A stretch of 64,000 nucleotides of DNA, taken from an uncultured Prevotellaceae bacterium (GTDB lineage: Bacteria; Bacteroidota; Bacteroidia; Bacteroidales; Bacteroidaceae). The notes beneath the pieces were generated by a model that worked only from the letters and a program-made list of their open reading frames with translations, was not told the origin of the DNA and made no database searches. This document shows, piece by piece, positions 41,589 through 51,159 of the stretch (within the stretch, counting starts at the first letter, position 1; each line of letters begins with the position of its first letter). A program made the position numbers and the translations under genes. The DNA is taken from assembly GCA_946405805.1 (NCBI GenBank), contig CAMJIL010000005.1, positions 1 to 64,000 on the forward strand, given 5' to 3'.

Positions 41589-43168
41589 CGCTTCACCTCC
41601 TTTCCGTTGATAAACGATTCATAAGGAACGTTCTTTCCGATGTAGTAGTTCCATTCCTCGTTAGTGAGATTGCGCTTCAGCTTCTTCTTCAGCACATCAA
41701 CCATAACAGGCACCGATAGTAACGCATCGGTGATGACACCATCTTGGTCGCCAATCCATATTGACTCTTTCTTCTTGTCGTAGCAGAAGTCCATTATCCA
41801 TGAATTTGTTGTCACCATTGTTGTCGGCGCTATCTTCTCGCTGGCTGTATTCCAGAACATCACGGTGCCGTCATAGCTTGATGTCAGCAGTTTGTAGCTG
41901 TTCAGCTTTATTTGCGAGATGCGTGACAGGTGTCCGACAAGCTTTGTTACCTTCGATGTCCTCTCGTTATACAGATATACTGTGCCGTCGCTCATGCCAT
42001 AGACCTGTTGCTTGCTATTTTTTGAACTGGCAAAGGCTGTCACACGTCCTGATACAGGATTTTGAGAGGTAGATATCTCGTTTGTGCTCTTCACCAGATG
42101 CTGCTTACCCTTGTCGTCAAAAAGAATCGGCAGGTTGTTGTAGCGGCTCCAACATGTTATGCGGAAGTTAAGGCTGCGGCTGGCGATGACCCTCTTCTCT
42201 TTGATATTGTAGAATGCCAGTCCGTTATTGCTTGCCACCAGCAAAATGTTGTCGTCAAGCGAGGTGACAAACATCGGATTTTCGAGCCCCGTCAGAGGTG
42301 TTGTCTTGTAAGAGCCGTTCTCAAAACATACCAGGTCACCGCTTCTGCTTACAACGGCAAAGAATGTACCGTCCTTATTCACATAAGCGCTGCGGAAGTC
42401 ATATTTAGAATCATTAAAGAGAGTCTTGCTAACGAGTTTCTCTCCCTGTTTCTGGTGTACCATGACAGTACCGTATGAATCTGCCGTCATAATCCGTTCT
42501 TCCTTTGTCGGCAGGTCGTACACACACATCACAGCCCCACGATGCTTCGGGTAAGAATGCATACCCTTACTTGTCAGCAGCAGCGACTGGAAAACGGCAG
42601 GGTAATACACATCACCCTTATAGCGGGTAGTATATAGATGTGAAGCATAAGCCAAGAGGGTAGCCAATTCCGTATTTCCCGACATCTCCTCCGCTATAGC
42701 CACCGACCCTAACGAACGCCCCAGTGCGATATAGCTCAAGGTATCAGCCACGCGTTTTGAGAATTCTGCCTGCACACGCTGGTGCTCAGCCATCAGCCTC
42801 TCGCTTTCTGCCACCTCACGCGCATCCTGAGCCTGATGTTCCGATACTATAGCCTTCTGCTGCGCCTCCAGAGCATTCTGTCGCTCTATTTCCGCGCTCT
42901 GCCTCATGTCGTCAGCCATACGTTTCTGCTGCAAAGCCTCTTCGCGCTGTTCGTCAGAAATCTCCTTCTGCTGAAAGGCGATATCCTCCATCTGCTTACT
43001 GATGCTACGCAGTACCACAGAGCGCTTCTCGTCCTTCTGGAGTCCCGCAATCTGTGCCTCCATCTCAGCAACACGCCCACGTTCCGAGTACCAACCAATG
43101 ATACCCGCTACAGCCGCTCCCAACAAAGCAAGCCCGACAATCACTTCTGCTATAATTCTTTTCTTCAC
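41585..43168 (-). CDS. Membrane-anchored coiled-coil protein with WD40-like repeat region
   Basis: N-terminal TM helix, Gln/Glu/Arg-rich coiled coil, KLLTSSYDGTVMFWNTASEK WD40-like unit; ATGA overlap with the next gene. Confidence 0.8.
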   Translation of the reverse strand: MKKRIIAEVIVGLALLGAAVAGIIGWYSERGRVAEMEAQIAGLQKDEKRSVVLRSISKQMEDIAFQQKEISDEQREEALQQKRMADDMRQSAEIERQNALEAQQKAIVSEHQAQDAREVAESERLMAEHQRVQAEFSKRVADTLSYIALGRSLGSVAIAEEMSGNTELATLLAYASHLYTTRYKGDVYYPAVFQSLLLTSKGMHSYPKHRGAVMCVYDLPTKEERIMTADSYGTVMVHQKQGEKLVSKTLFNDSKYDFRSAYVNKDGTFFAVVSRSGDLVCFENGSYKTTPLTGLENPMFVTSLDDNILLVASNNGLAFYNIKEKRVIASRSLNFRITCWSRYNNLPILFDDKGKQHLVKSTNEISTSQNPVSGRVTAFASSKNSKQQVYGMSDGTVYLYNERTSKVTKLVGHLSRISQIKLNSYKLLTSSYDGTVMFWNTASEKIAPTTMVTTNSWIMDFCYDKKKESIWIGDQDGVITDALLSVPVMVDVLKKKLKRNLTNEEWNYYIGKNVPYESFINGKEVKR

Positions 43169-43338
43169 AGTAATTTTGATAATATACTATCAGCGCACAA
43201 ATTTATATATTTTATTTCTAATATCCAAATTTTCGCGTAATATTTACCAATATTTTTTTAATGTAAAAGATAATAGTATAATAACCAATTACTTTTTTGT
43301 AAAATTGCAGCCATAATCAAAGAAAAAACGAACAGACA

Positions 43339-43923
43339 ATGATGAAAAAGATTTTTACTTTAGCCCTTTTGGCAGTGACAGTATTGGTGACACTCAGTTC
43401 CTGCCGCGATGATGAAATAGCAGAAGACCTCGCAGGTATCTGGGAGGGCGAGGTGGCACAGGCCTATTTTCTCAACCGTTACTCCACGGCAGTAGATTAT
43501 CAGTCCGTGGATATAGAATTCTATAAGAACCCTTATCGCTACGCCCAGGGCGATGGCATTGAGTATGACTACACCGGCTACGACCGTCATGGCAACTGCT
43601 ACTATTATGTGAGCCGTTTTGTGTATGAGGTAAGGAATGGCAGAATTTACATGGACTATGATGATAGAACTCGCGTGGTGATATCACGCTATTCGCTGTC
43701 CGGTACGCGATTCTCAGGCACATTCAACGACTACTACAGTGGTAGTTATCTGGCAGACTTCGACCTGTATCGTGTAGATGGCTATTACTACAACACCCAC
43801 GCAGGAAGCTGGCATGCTCGTTTCCGCTCCGGCGACGGAGAAGCAGTTGATTCCGTAAAGATGATTAAGGACGACTCCTACGAAGCATCCCATCAGCGAG
43901 TCCTGCAAAGAATGAAAGAATAA
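43339..43923 (+). CDS. Hypothetical Tyr-rich lipoprotein
   Basis: MMKKIFTLALLAVTVLVTLSSCRDDE lipobox; 194 aa. Confidence 0.65.
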   Translation: MMKKIFTLALLAVTVLVTLSSCRDDEIAEDLAGIWEGEVAQAYFLNRYSTAVDYQSVDIEFYKNPYRYAQGDGIEYDYTGYDRHGNCYYYVSRFVYEVRNGRIYMDYDDRTRVVISRYSLSGTRFSGTFNDYYSGSYLADFDLYRVDGYYYNTHAGSWHARFRSGDGEAVDSVKMIKDDSYEASHQRVLQRMKE

Positions 43924-43932
43924 AAGAATGAA

Positions 43933-43970
43933 AAACCGGAAAGATGAATCGACATCCTTCCGGTTTTTTT
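43933..43970. terminator. Terminator hairpin (aaaccggaaagatg...catccttccggttt)
   Basis: Inverted repeat with T7. Confidence 0.85.
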
Positions 43971-43976
43971 GTGTAA

Positions 43977-46475
43977 TCATTTCACGTATTTCTTTCCTTT
44001 CTTTATATACAACCCATGAGACGTTGGTTTCACCTTGCGTCCCATGAGGTCATAACACTGTTCCTCTGACGACAATTCATCATTGTTCCTTTCCTGTTGC
44101 TCAACAGTCTTTATGGCATTAGGTTTATTGTCACCGAGGCGATAAAGCTTCACACCATGACTTGGAACGCTTGTCTTCAATGTGCCGGAAACCTCGCCAA
44201 CGGAAGTCTTTTCCCAAATATCATAGACAGGCACCTTCTCATCTGCCGCATACCCGAATTGCGTAAGATCAACAACATGGTCAGCATTTTGTCCTGTTGC
44301 ATAGATGAAGAATTCCATTGTTGTGCCGCTTGAAGATGTATTGTCTGTATCACAGCTGGTGTCATATCCGCACAGTCCCTTGAAGGTCTTGTACTTATGT
44401 CCTTCCGGCAGGTCGTATATCAGGGTGCATTCACCATTCATTCCCAAACCATTCTCATATGTTGTTCCCTCAATGCGCAGAGTCTGTCCTTCAACATTTT
44501 TGTTGATGTGTAGAGACCCCCATTCCGACTTGTATGATGTATAGTTAAGAGATGTAAGTTTTGTCTCATTGCCGTCAACATCAATGAGCACAGGATTTAC
44601 GATATTCGCTCTGTCGTATGCAAAGCCGTCACCGTTGTTGCTGACAAAAATCTTAAGTTGTCTTGCACCAGTTATATCAGCCTCTAACAGCTTGGATTTT
44701 GTTCCTGTACGGTTTATCAGTCCTGAGCGGGCTACATAGTCATCCTGTTCGTTGGTAAGCGGATTCTGGTCGAATACCATGAAGCGCAAACTTGTCGTAG
44801 CATTCGTCTGATTGATGCCCGAATCGTCAGCAGCTCCCATAGCCTTGAAGCGTACCACGTCCATATCAGCAGGAATAGTAAAGAAGATTGCAGCGTTGGC
44901 ATCTGTAGAGAAGCCCCTGTCGTATGCCGTTCCCATCACCTTCATCTTTCCGCCGTTATCTACATTCTTGTTTTCATATACGCGGTTGAAATACGACTTT
45001 GTATATTGTCGTGTCTTATATGTACCCGTAAGCGGTACCTCTGTGCCATCACGCAATACGAGAGTCGGATTTATCCAGTCGCCGTGGTCATAGTTGTAGT
45101 TGTCTCCGCCGTCATCAACCACGAGCACCAATGTCTTTGAGCCCTCTGGCCATGGAATGTCCACGTCCACAGCGTGTCCGTCGGTAGTGTAGGCAACCAC
45201 TTCTGACTTGTAAAGAGCCTTTGCACCTACCACCCAGCGGGTGTTGTCGCGTTGGAATAGAGCCAGATACCTGTTTCCAGTTGTTGGATCGAGAGATGTC
45301 CATACCACTTGTCCATTATCCTCGTCGTTTACTACCTGATGAGCATCCTGTCCGTATTTGTGCATCTGGTGATACTCCTCGTTGTTAAGCAGCGAGAGGG
45401 TGAAGGCATCGTTCTTTGTCATCTCTCCACCAAAGAATAGGGGTGAATGACAAATGCCCCACAAGGTCATCATCGTCAGTTGTTCATTTTGTGTCAGATT
45501 TGTCCATCGTCCGTTGTCTGCACCAGTATATCCGTTGTCGGCAATCGTCATAGCAATCTGTCCTAGCGGCAGCATGTCGCAATCGGCATAGTTACCCGGA
45601 CGGGCATATTTGCTCCATTCATGTGCCTCATTGAAGACAGCATCCACTGCGCTCCAGTTGTCCCACAGGTCGTCCATCATGCGCCACATATTGGCGTTGT
45701 CAAGACATTCCTGCGCATACACATACTGCGTCTTGCCGGGCGACAGCGACAGAACAATAGGTCTGCCCGTCTGGTCAATGGCCTTGCGTATCATGTGTAT
45801 CTCGTCAATATAGAAAGGACGTGACAGGTCGTCAATTTTCAAGAAGTCAACGCCCCATTCAGCATACAGGTCCATTATGCTGTTATAGTACATCTGTCCG
45901 GCCTCGTTGTTACGCACCAGCAGGTTGTCCTTCAGCCATGTACAAGGCGAAGTCGTACCGTTATAGACAGACGACCAAGGAGTCGATTCGCTGCCCTTCA
46001 GTTTATAGCTGGAACCAACTACCGACTTTGGCACACCACGCATTATGTGGATGCCAAACTTCAGTCCCATCTTATGTATGGCATCTGCAAGAGCCTTGAA
46101 ACCAATATTCTTTCCTTCCTTCATACACGATGGGAAGCGTGTTGGTGAAGGTAGATATCGACCATATTCGTCAAGCACATAATCCTGGGTACCATTCTGG
46201 TTATAGTTACCGCCTCCCAGTGATGGATGATTACAATACCATCGTATGTCCACCACGACATATTCCCATCCGTGCCTTACAAGGTCATTATCGACAAGAT
46301 ACTGCGCATTCTGCATTACCTCTTTCTCTGTAACAGAAGAGTAATAGCAGTCCCAAGAGTTCCATCCCATCGGTGGGGTAAGTGCCCACTGGCGGAAAGT
46401 AGCCATTTCATCTTGCGCGTTAATGCTACCCATAGCAAGCATAGCACACCAAATCAAAGTAAATAATTTTTTCAT
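43977..46475 (-). CDS. GH27 alpha-galactosidase with NPCBM-type domains and T9SS-like C-terminal tail
   Basis: TPPMGWNSWDCYYSSVTEKE, DFLKIDDLSRPF; C-term CYDLMGRKVKPTSHGLYIKKGKKYVK. Confidence 0.9.
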   Translation of the reverse strand: MKKLFTLIWCAMLAMGSINAQDEMATFRQWALTPPMGWNSWDCYYSSVTEKEVMQNAQYLVDNDLVRHGWEYVVVDIRWYCNHPSLGGGNYNQNGTQDYVLDEYGRYLPSPTRFPSCMKEGKNIGFKALADAIHKMGLKFGIHIMRGVPKSVVGSSYKLKGSESTPWSSVYNGTTSPCTWLKDNLLVRNNEAGQMYYNSIMDLYAEWGVDFLKIDDLSRPFYIDEIHMIRKAIDQTGRPIVLSLSPGKTQYVYAQECLDNANMWRMMDDLWDNWSAVDAVFNEAHEWSKYARPGNYADCDMLPLGQIAMTIADNGYTGADNGRWTNLTQNEQLTMMTLWGICHSPLFFGGEMTKNDAFTLSLLNNEEYHQMHKYGQDAHQVVNDEDNGQVVWTSLDPTTGNRYLALFQRDNTRWVVGAKALYKSEVVAYTTDGHAVDVDIPWPEGSKTLVLVVDDGGDNYNYDHGDWINPTLVLRDGTEVPLTGTYKTRQYTKSYFNRVYENKNVDNGGKMKVMGTAYDRGFSTDANAAIFFTIPADMDVVRFKAMGAADDSGINQTNATTSLRFMVFDQNPLTNEQDDYVARSGLINRTGTKSKLLEADITGARQLKIFVSNNGDGFAYDRANIVNPVLIDVDGNETKLTSLNYTSYKSEWGSLHINKNVEGQTLRIEGTTYENGLGMNGECTLIYDLPEGHKYKTFKGLCGYDTSCDTDNTSSSGTTMEFFIYATGQNADHVVDLTQFGYAADEKVPVYDIWEKTSVGEVSGTLKTSVPSHGVKLYRLGDNKPNAIKTVEQQERNNDELSSEEQCYDLMGRKVKPTSHGLYIKKGKKYVK

Positions 46476-46515
46476 AACAGTTAGTAAGTAGTTTTATTTA
46501 TTTAGTTACACGCCG

Positions 46516-46523
46516 CAAAGGTA
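46516..46523 (-). promoter_or_regulatory. -7 element for GH27
   Basis: TACCTTTG on the minus strand. Confidence 0.5.
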
Positions 46524-46551
46524 CGAAAAAAAAAATGAAATACCAAAAAAA

Positions 46552-46588
46552 TAATCCGGAAAGATGACGACATCCTTCCGGTATTTTT
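46552..46588 (-). terminator. Second copy of the ccggaaagatg/catccttccgg hairpin
   Basis: tccggaaagatg-acga-catccttccgg with T-rich tail on the minus strand. Confidence 0.75.
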
Positions 46589-46661
46589 GTGTGGGCTTTA
46601 TTTTGAACTCTTTTTCTTATACTTCCGGACTCTTTGCTTTACTCCAGTGACTATGCTACAT

Positions 46662-46695
46662 AAAAAAGCTCACGCAGAGAAGATTCTACGTGAGC
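46662..46695 (-). terminator. Terminator of first BspA-like gene
   Basis: gctcacgcaga gaagat tctacgtgagc; T6 tail on minus strand. Confidence 0.85.
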
Positions 46696-46746
46696 AAGTT
46701 CTTAATCTTTTAATATCTTAAAATTACTCGTTTTAATATCTTAAAA

Positions 46747-48849
46747 TTACTCGTTTCCCGACATGATGTTAGAAATGACCACCATATCACCTACATTAAC
46801 CTCACCGTCTTGGTTCACATCAGCAGCATCCTTTGAGACTAACACATCACCGGCCATGAAGTTACTTACCGATACAAGGTCACCTACGTTAACCTCGCCG
46901 TCACCATTAGCATCACCGCGAAGAAAATCTGGCTCGCTGCCGACATATTCCCGCCAATCATTTTCACTTACAGCATAATATGGAAACCAGTATTTAGCTT
47001 TTGCTGCAGCCACCTGAGTGGTTGTCATTACGTTGCCTTCGTTCTCGAAGTATAATACACCCACATGGTTCTCAAAATCGAATGTCGGCAGATCCTCCAC
47101 AAGCTTGTTCATCGCAACACCCTTTAACTGGTTGCAATAGATACTAAGAATTGACAAGTTAGGACATCCCGACACATCAAGCGAGGTAAGCTGGTTATTG
47201 TTGCATGATAGCCAGTACAGCGCTGTTTTATTCGACACATCAAGCGACGTAAGTTGGTTATATTCGCATTCTAACATTTGCAATGCCGTACATTTTGACA
47301 CATCGAGCGAAGTAAGTTGGTTATATTTGCATACTAATGATTTTAGTGCCGTATTATTCGACAAATCAAGCGATGTAAGCAGGTTGCCGAAACAATTCAA
47401 GCTTATCAGCGCTTTATTCTGTGACAAATCAAGCGAAGTAAACATGTTACCATAGCAATACAAACTTTCCAACTTCGTATTTTTCGATACATCGAGCGAA
47501 GTAAGGTTGCCACCTGAAATATCAATAGATCTTAGTGCCGTAAAGAACTCTAAGCCTTGCATATTCTGAATATTATATTCGGGAGGATACAAATTCATAT
47601 TTTTCACACAAGCAATCTCGGCATCAGTAAGAACACCATCCTTGCCATAGAACTGCGACAGCACCCAGTTGCGGAAATTCTCGTCAGGGAAATTTGTTTC
47701 GTTGATGGCTATAATCTCTATTACAGGCTCATCACCGATGACAACGATATTGCCGAAATCGCTCCAAGGTTCCGTAGCTTTGTATGCTTCCAAAGCAGAA
47801 GCAGGCACATAGAGAGTTGCAGGAACATTATTAAAAACATCACTTCCTGTTGAAGGAACAGATGTTGCCTCGCAGGTGATAGATGTCAAACCAATGCAGT
47901 CACGAAAAGCATTGTCTCCTATTGACGTCACGCTGTTGGGGATGGTAACTGATGTCAGATCGGTATGACCAGAGAAAGCACTGCTTCCTATTGATTTCAC
48001 ACCGTTGGGGATTACTGTGTTCCCACAACCCATGATCAGATTGTTGGTTGCTGTTTCTATTATAGCATTACAATTATCACGGGAGTCATATTCTGGATTT
48101 CCGCTTTCTACTGATATTGATGTCAGGCCATAGCAGCCATAGAAAGCATTGCCACCTATTGACGTCACGCTATTGCCAATTGTCACTGATGTAAGACCGG
48201 AGCAATTAGAGAAAGCACAGTATCCAATTGATGTCACACTGTTGGGGATTTCAATGGACGCCAGGCTAGAGCAATTAGAGAAAGTGTAGTTTCCTATTGA
48301 TGTAATGCTGTTGGGAATCGTCACCGATGTAAGGCCGGAACAGTCATTGAAAGCATTTGTTCCTATAAATGTCACGCTGTTGGGGATTGTCACCGATGTC
48401 AGGCTAGAACAGCCAGCGAAAGCATTGTTTCCTATTGACGTCACACTATTGCCAATTGTCACTGATGTAAGGGCTTTGCAGTAATAGAAAGCATCTCTCC
48501 CTATTGATGTCACGCTGTTGGGGATTATCACCGATGTCAGGCTGGAGCAGCCAGGAAAAGCTTCGTTCCCAATCAAAGTAACGCTGTTGGGAATTGTCAC
48601 TGATGTAAGGTTTCTGCAATAAAAGAAAGCCCTATTACCTATTGATGTCACGCTGCAGCTAACATCATTGTAGGTTACGGTTTCGGGAATTGTAACGCTA
48701 CCAGTGTATTTAGTATCACCCGATGTCACTGTCGCTGTTTTGGCAGATGTATCGAAATTGTAATATATGCCATCAATCTGAGCATCATACGCACTTGACG
48801 TCAATGTTGACAGCATCAAAGCAAATAGTAATGATAGTTTTTTAGTCAT
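46747..48849 (-). CDS. BspA-type LRR protein with additional classical LRRs and dockerin type I domain
   Basis: SVTIPNSVTSIGxxAFxxCxxLT repeats; LTSLDVSxNTAL repeats; C-term GDANGDGEVNVGDLVSVSNFMAG...ADVNQDGEVNVGDMVVISNIMSGNE. Confidence 0.9.
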   Translation of the reverse strand: MTKKLSLLFALMLSTLTSSAYDAQIDGIYYNFDTSAKTATVTSGDTKYTGSVTIPETVTYNDVSCSVTSIGNRAFFYCRNLTSVTIPNSVTLIGNEAFPGCSSLTSVIIPNSVTSIGRDAFYYCKALTSVTIGNSVTSIGNNAFAGCSSLTSVTIPNSVTFIGTNAFNDCSGLTSVTIPNSITSIGNYTFSNCSSLASIEIPNSVTSIGYCAFSNCSGLTSVTIGNSVTSIGGNAFYGCYGLTSISVESGNPEYDSRDNCNAIIETATNNLIMGCGNTVIPNGVKSIGSSAFSGHTDLTSVTIPNSVTSIGDNAFRDCIGLTSITCEATSVPSTGSDVFNNVPATLYVPASALEAYKATEPWSDFGNIVVIGDEPVIEIIAINETNFPDENFRNWVLSQFYGKDGVLTDAEIACVKNMNLYPPEYNIQNMQGLEFFTALRSIDISGGNLTSLDVSKNTKLESLYCYGNMFTSLDLSQNKALISLNCFGNLLTSLDLSNNTALKSLVCKYNQLTSLDVSKCTALQMLECEYNQLTSLDVSNKTALYWLSCNNNQLTSLDVSGCPNLSILSIYCNQLKGVAMNKLVEDLPTFDFENHVGVLYFENEGNVMTTTQVAAAKAKYWFPYYAVSENDWREYVGSEPDFLRGDANGDGEVNVGDLVSVSNFMAGDVLVSKDAADVNQDGEVNVGDMVVISNIMSGNE

Positions 48850-48914
48850 TTTTTAGTTTTAGTTAAGTTCTTGGGTGCAAAGAAATGGTGTCTATAAAAA
48901 ACATTTACGTAGTC

Positions 48915-49070
48915 TTACCAGTTGGACTGACTTGCAAGACGTTGTTCCCGCAAGAGTCTCAATTTCTTCAAGGACTCTTTGCGCGACTTCGGATGCTGCA
49001 TCCAGAATGCTACTTTTGCTATTTTGATAGCGTTCGCTTTCTTGTGATATTCGTTCAATATAATCTCCAT
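48915..49070 (-). CDS. Candidate small protein (51 aa)
   Basis: MEIILNEYHKKANAIKIAKVAFWMQHPKSRKESLKKLRLLREQRLASQSNW*; TACCTTTG promoter upstream; overlapping alternative-frame ORF 48892..49074. Confidence 0.5.
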   Translation of the reverse strand: MEIILNEYHKKANAIKIAKVAFWMQHPKSRKESLKKLRLLREQRLASQSNW

Positions 49071-49108
49071 CCATTGATTTTTTTTAGTTTTGCAAAACTT
49101 TCTGTGTG

Positions 49109-49116
49109 CAAAGGTA
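49109..49116 (-). promoter_or_regulatory. -7 element upstream of the small ORF
   Basis: cgTACCTTTGcacac on the minus strand. Confidence 0.5.
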
Positions 49117-49302
49117 CGATTAAGTTATGAGAAATACAAATAAAAACGCGTTTTTTTTATTTTAAACATAGACGAAGAAAGATGACAGCGATGACAACGA
49201 CCCTAATTTATTATATTAAAGATTAAAAATTGAAGATTAAATTCGGACTTGCGGTCCTCAAACCTTGGACCTTTGACGAAAATCTTGTCCGCTAAAGAAA
49301 AG

Positions 49303-49335
49303 AAAAAGCCCACGCAGAGAAGATTCTACGTGAGC
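49303..49335 (-). terminator. Terminator of second BspA-like gene
   Basis: gcccacgcaga gaagat tctacgtgagc; near-identical to 46662-46695. Confidence 0.8.
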
Positions 49336-49363
49336 AGGTTCTTAATCTTTTAATATCTTAAAA

Positions 49364-50905
49364 TTACTCGTTTCCCGACATGATATTTGAGATAACCACC
49401 ATATCACCTACATTAACCTCACCATCTTCGTTGACGTCACCACGGAGGCCGCTTGCACCACCGCTGATGTTAATCTCCAGGGTGGCAATATCGGAATTGA
49501 TATAACCCGCCTTTGTGGCATAGACGGTGACCTTGTAGGTCGTAGGAAGACTAATTTCATCACTATTGCCATCACATGAGGACATGATATGACTTATAAA
49601 CTCAACACCCTCAGTCTCGCATGAGAACTGCAACTTACCATCAACATAGCTGATGGTAGGCATTGCACACTTTGGTGTTTCGGGTATTTCTCCCGACAAA
49701 ATCTTAAAAGTTCCAAATCCACTCCAAGGCGCCCTAGCCTTGTACGTCGTCATAGATGTCTCTGGAACATATAGCGTAGCGTATTCTACGAATGCGTCTC
49801 TGAATACATCAGTACCCGTTGAAGGCACATTCTCTGCATAGCAATAAACATCTGACAGTTCTGAGCAATTCACAAAAGTATAGCTACCTATAGATTTTAC
49901 GCCACTACCAATTATGACGGTTTTTAATTTGTTACAACCGATAAAAACTTGATTTCCTATGGAGGTAACACTATTTGGGATAACAATGGACGTTAAGCTT
50001 GTACAACCAGAGAAAGCGCCACCATAAATATTATCACCACCTATGGATGTAACACTTTGGGGGATGGTGATTGAAGTTAAACTAGAGCAACTTGAAAAGG
50101 CTCCATTACTAATAGAGGAAATACTCTCAGGAATTGTGATTGAGGTGAGAGCACGACAACCGGAGAAAGCACCCTTGCCAATATAACTTACACTATTGGG
50201 AATATTGATTGAAGTAAAACCACAACCAGAGAAAGCTTGGTTCCCAATTGAGTACACTGTGTTTGGGATGGTGACATCTGTCAACCCTGAGCATCCTAAG
50301 AATGCAGCTTCTTCAATACTATTTATATTGTCGGGAATTGTAATAGAAGTCAAACCGGTACAACCGTAGAACACACTATTTCCAATGGATGACCAACTAC
50401 TGGGGATTGTAATGGAAGTCAAGCCAGTGCACTCTCTAAAAGCAGCCTCGCCAATGGATGTCGCGCTTTCGGGGATGGCAATGGAAGTCAAGCCGCCGCA
50501 GCCCATAAAAGCATATCCGTCAATGGATGTCACACCCTCAGGGATGTTTACAGAAGTCATGCCGCTACATCCATAAAAAGCGCCATAGCCGATGGATTTC
50601 ACACTGTTAGGAATAGTGACTGAGGTTATGCCGGAACATCCTCTAAAAGCTCCCCCTAAATACGTGCCACCATTATGAGTAACATTACCGGCAATTGATG
50701 TCACTTTATAATCAACACCCTCAAAACTTACTTTTTCCGGTATAACCACATTACCAGAATAACTACTATTAAAATTTCGAGTAACTTCTGCTACATTTCC
50801 TTTTTTTATAAGGTTGTAACAAATGCCATCAATCTCAACTTCGTCTGCACTTGCCGTCAGGGTTGACAGCATCAAAGTTAATAGTAATGTTATTTTTTTT
50901 GTCAT
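49364..50905 (-). CDS. BspA-type LRR protein with single-EF-hand (half) dockerin tail
   Basis: SITIPxSVTSIGxxAFxGCxxLT repeats; C-term LRGDVNEDGEVNVGDMVVISNIMSGNE. Confidence 0.88.
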   Translation of the reverse strand: MTKKITLLLTLMLSTLTASADEVEIDGICYNLIKKGNVAEVTRNFNSSYSGNVVIPEKVSFEGVDYKVTSIAGNVTHNGGTYLGGAFRGCSGITSVTIPNSVKSIGYGAFYGCSGMTSVNIPEGVTSIDGYAFMGCGGLTSIAIPESATSIGEAAFRECTGLTSITIPSSWSSIGNSVFYGCTGLTSITIPDNINSIEEAAFLGCSGLTDVTIPNTVYSIGNQAFSGCGFTSINIPNSVSYIGKGAFSGCRALTSITIPESISSISNGAFSSCSSLTSITIPQSVTSIGGDNIYGGAFSGCTSLTSIVIPNSVTSIGNQVFIGCNKLKTVIIGSGVKSIGSYTFVNCSELSDVYCYAENVPSTGTDVFRDAFVEYATLYVPETSMTTYKARAPWSGFGTFKILSGEIPETPKCAMPTISYVDGKLQFSCETEGVEFISHIMSSCDGNSDEISLPTTYKVTVYATKAGYINSDIATLEINISGGASGLRGDVNEDGEVNVGDMVVISNIMSGNE

Positions 50906-51159
50906 TATTTTTGAGTTTTAGTTTCTATTCTGAGCGCGAAGGTAGTAAAATTTTCCGATATACCAAAAGAAATGGGAAGAATTTTTGTTGTAAGGTTTTG
51001 GGCGGTTGTTAATATCTTTTGGATTGATTATTATCAAGGATTTGTGCAATTTCTGCATTCTAATCTAAATTTTGGTAATAATACGGATTGTTTTTGTTAA
51101 TTTTGCAGATGTTAAAAAATACTTTTATTATCTTATTAATTTTATTATTACATATATCT

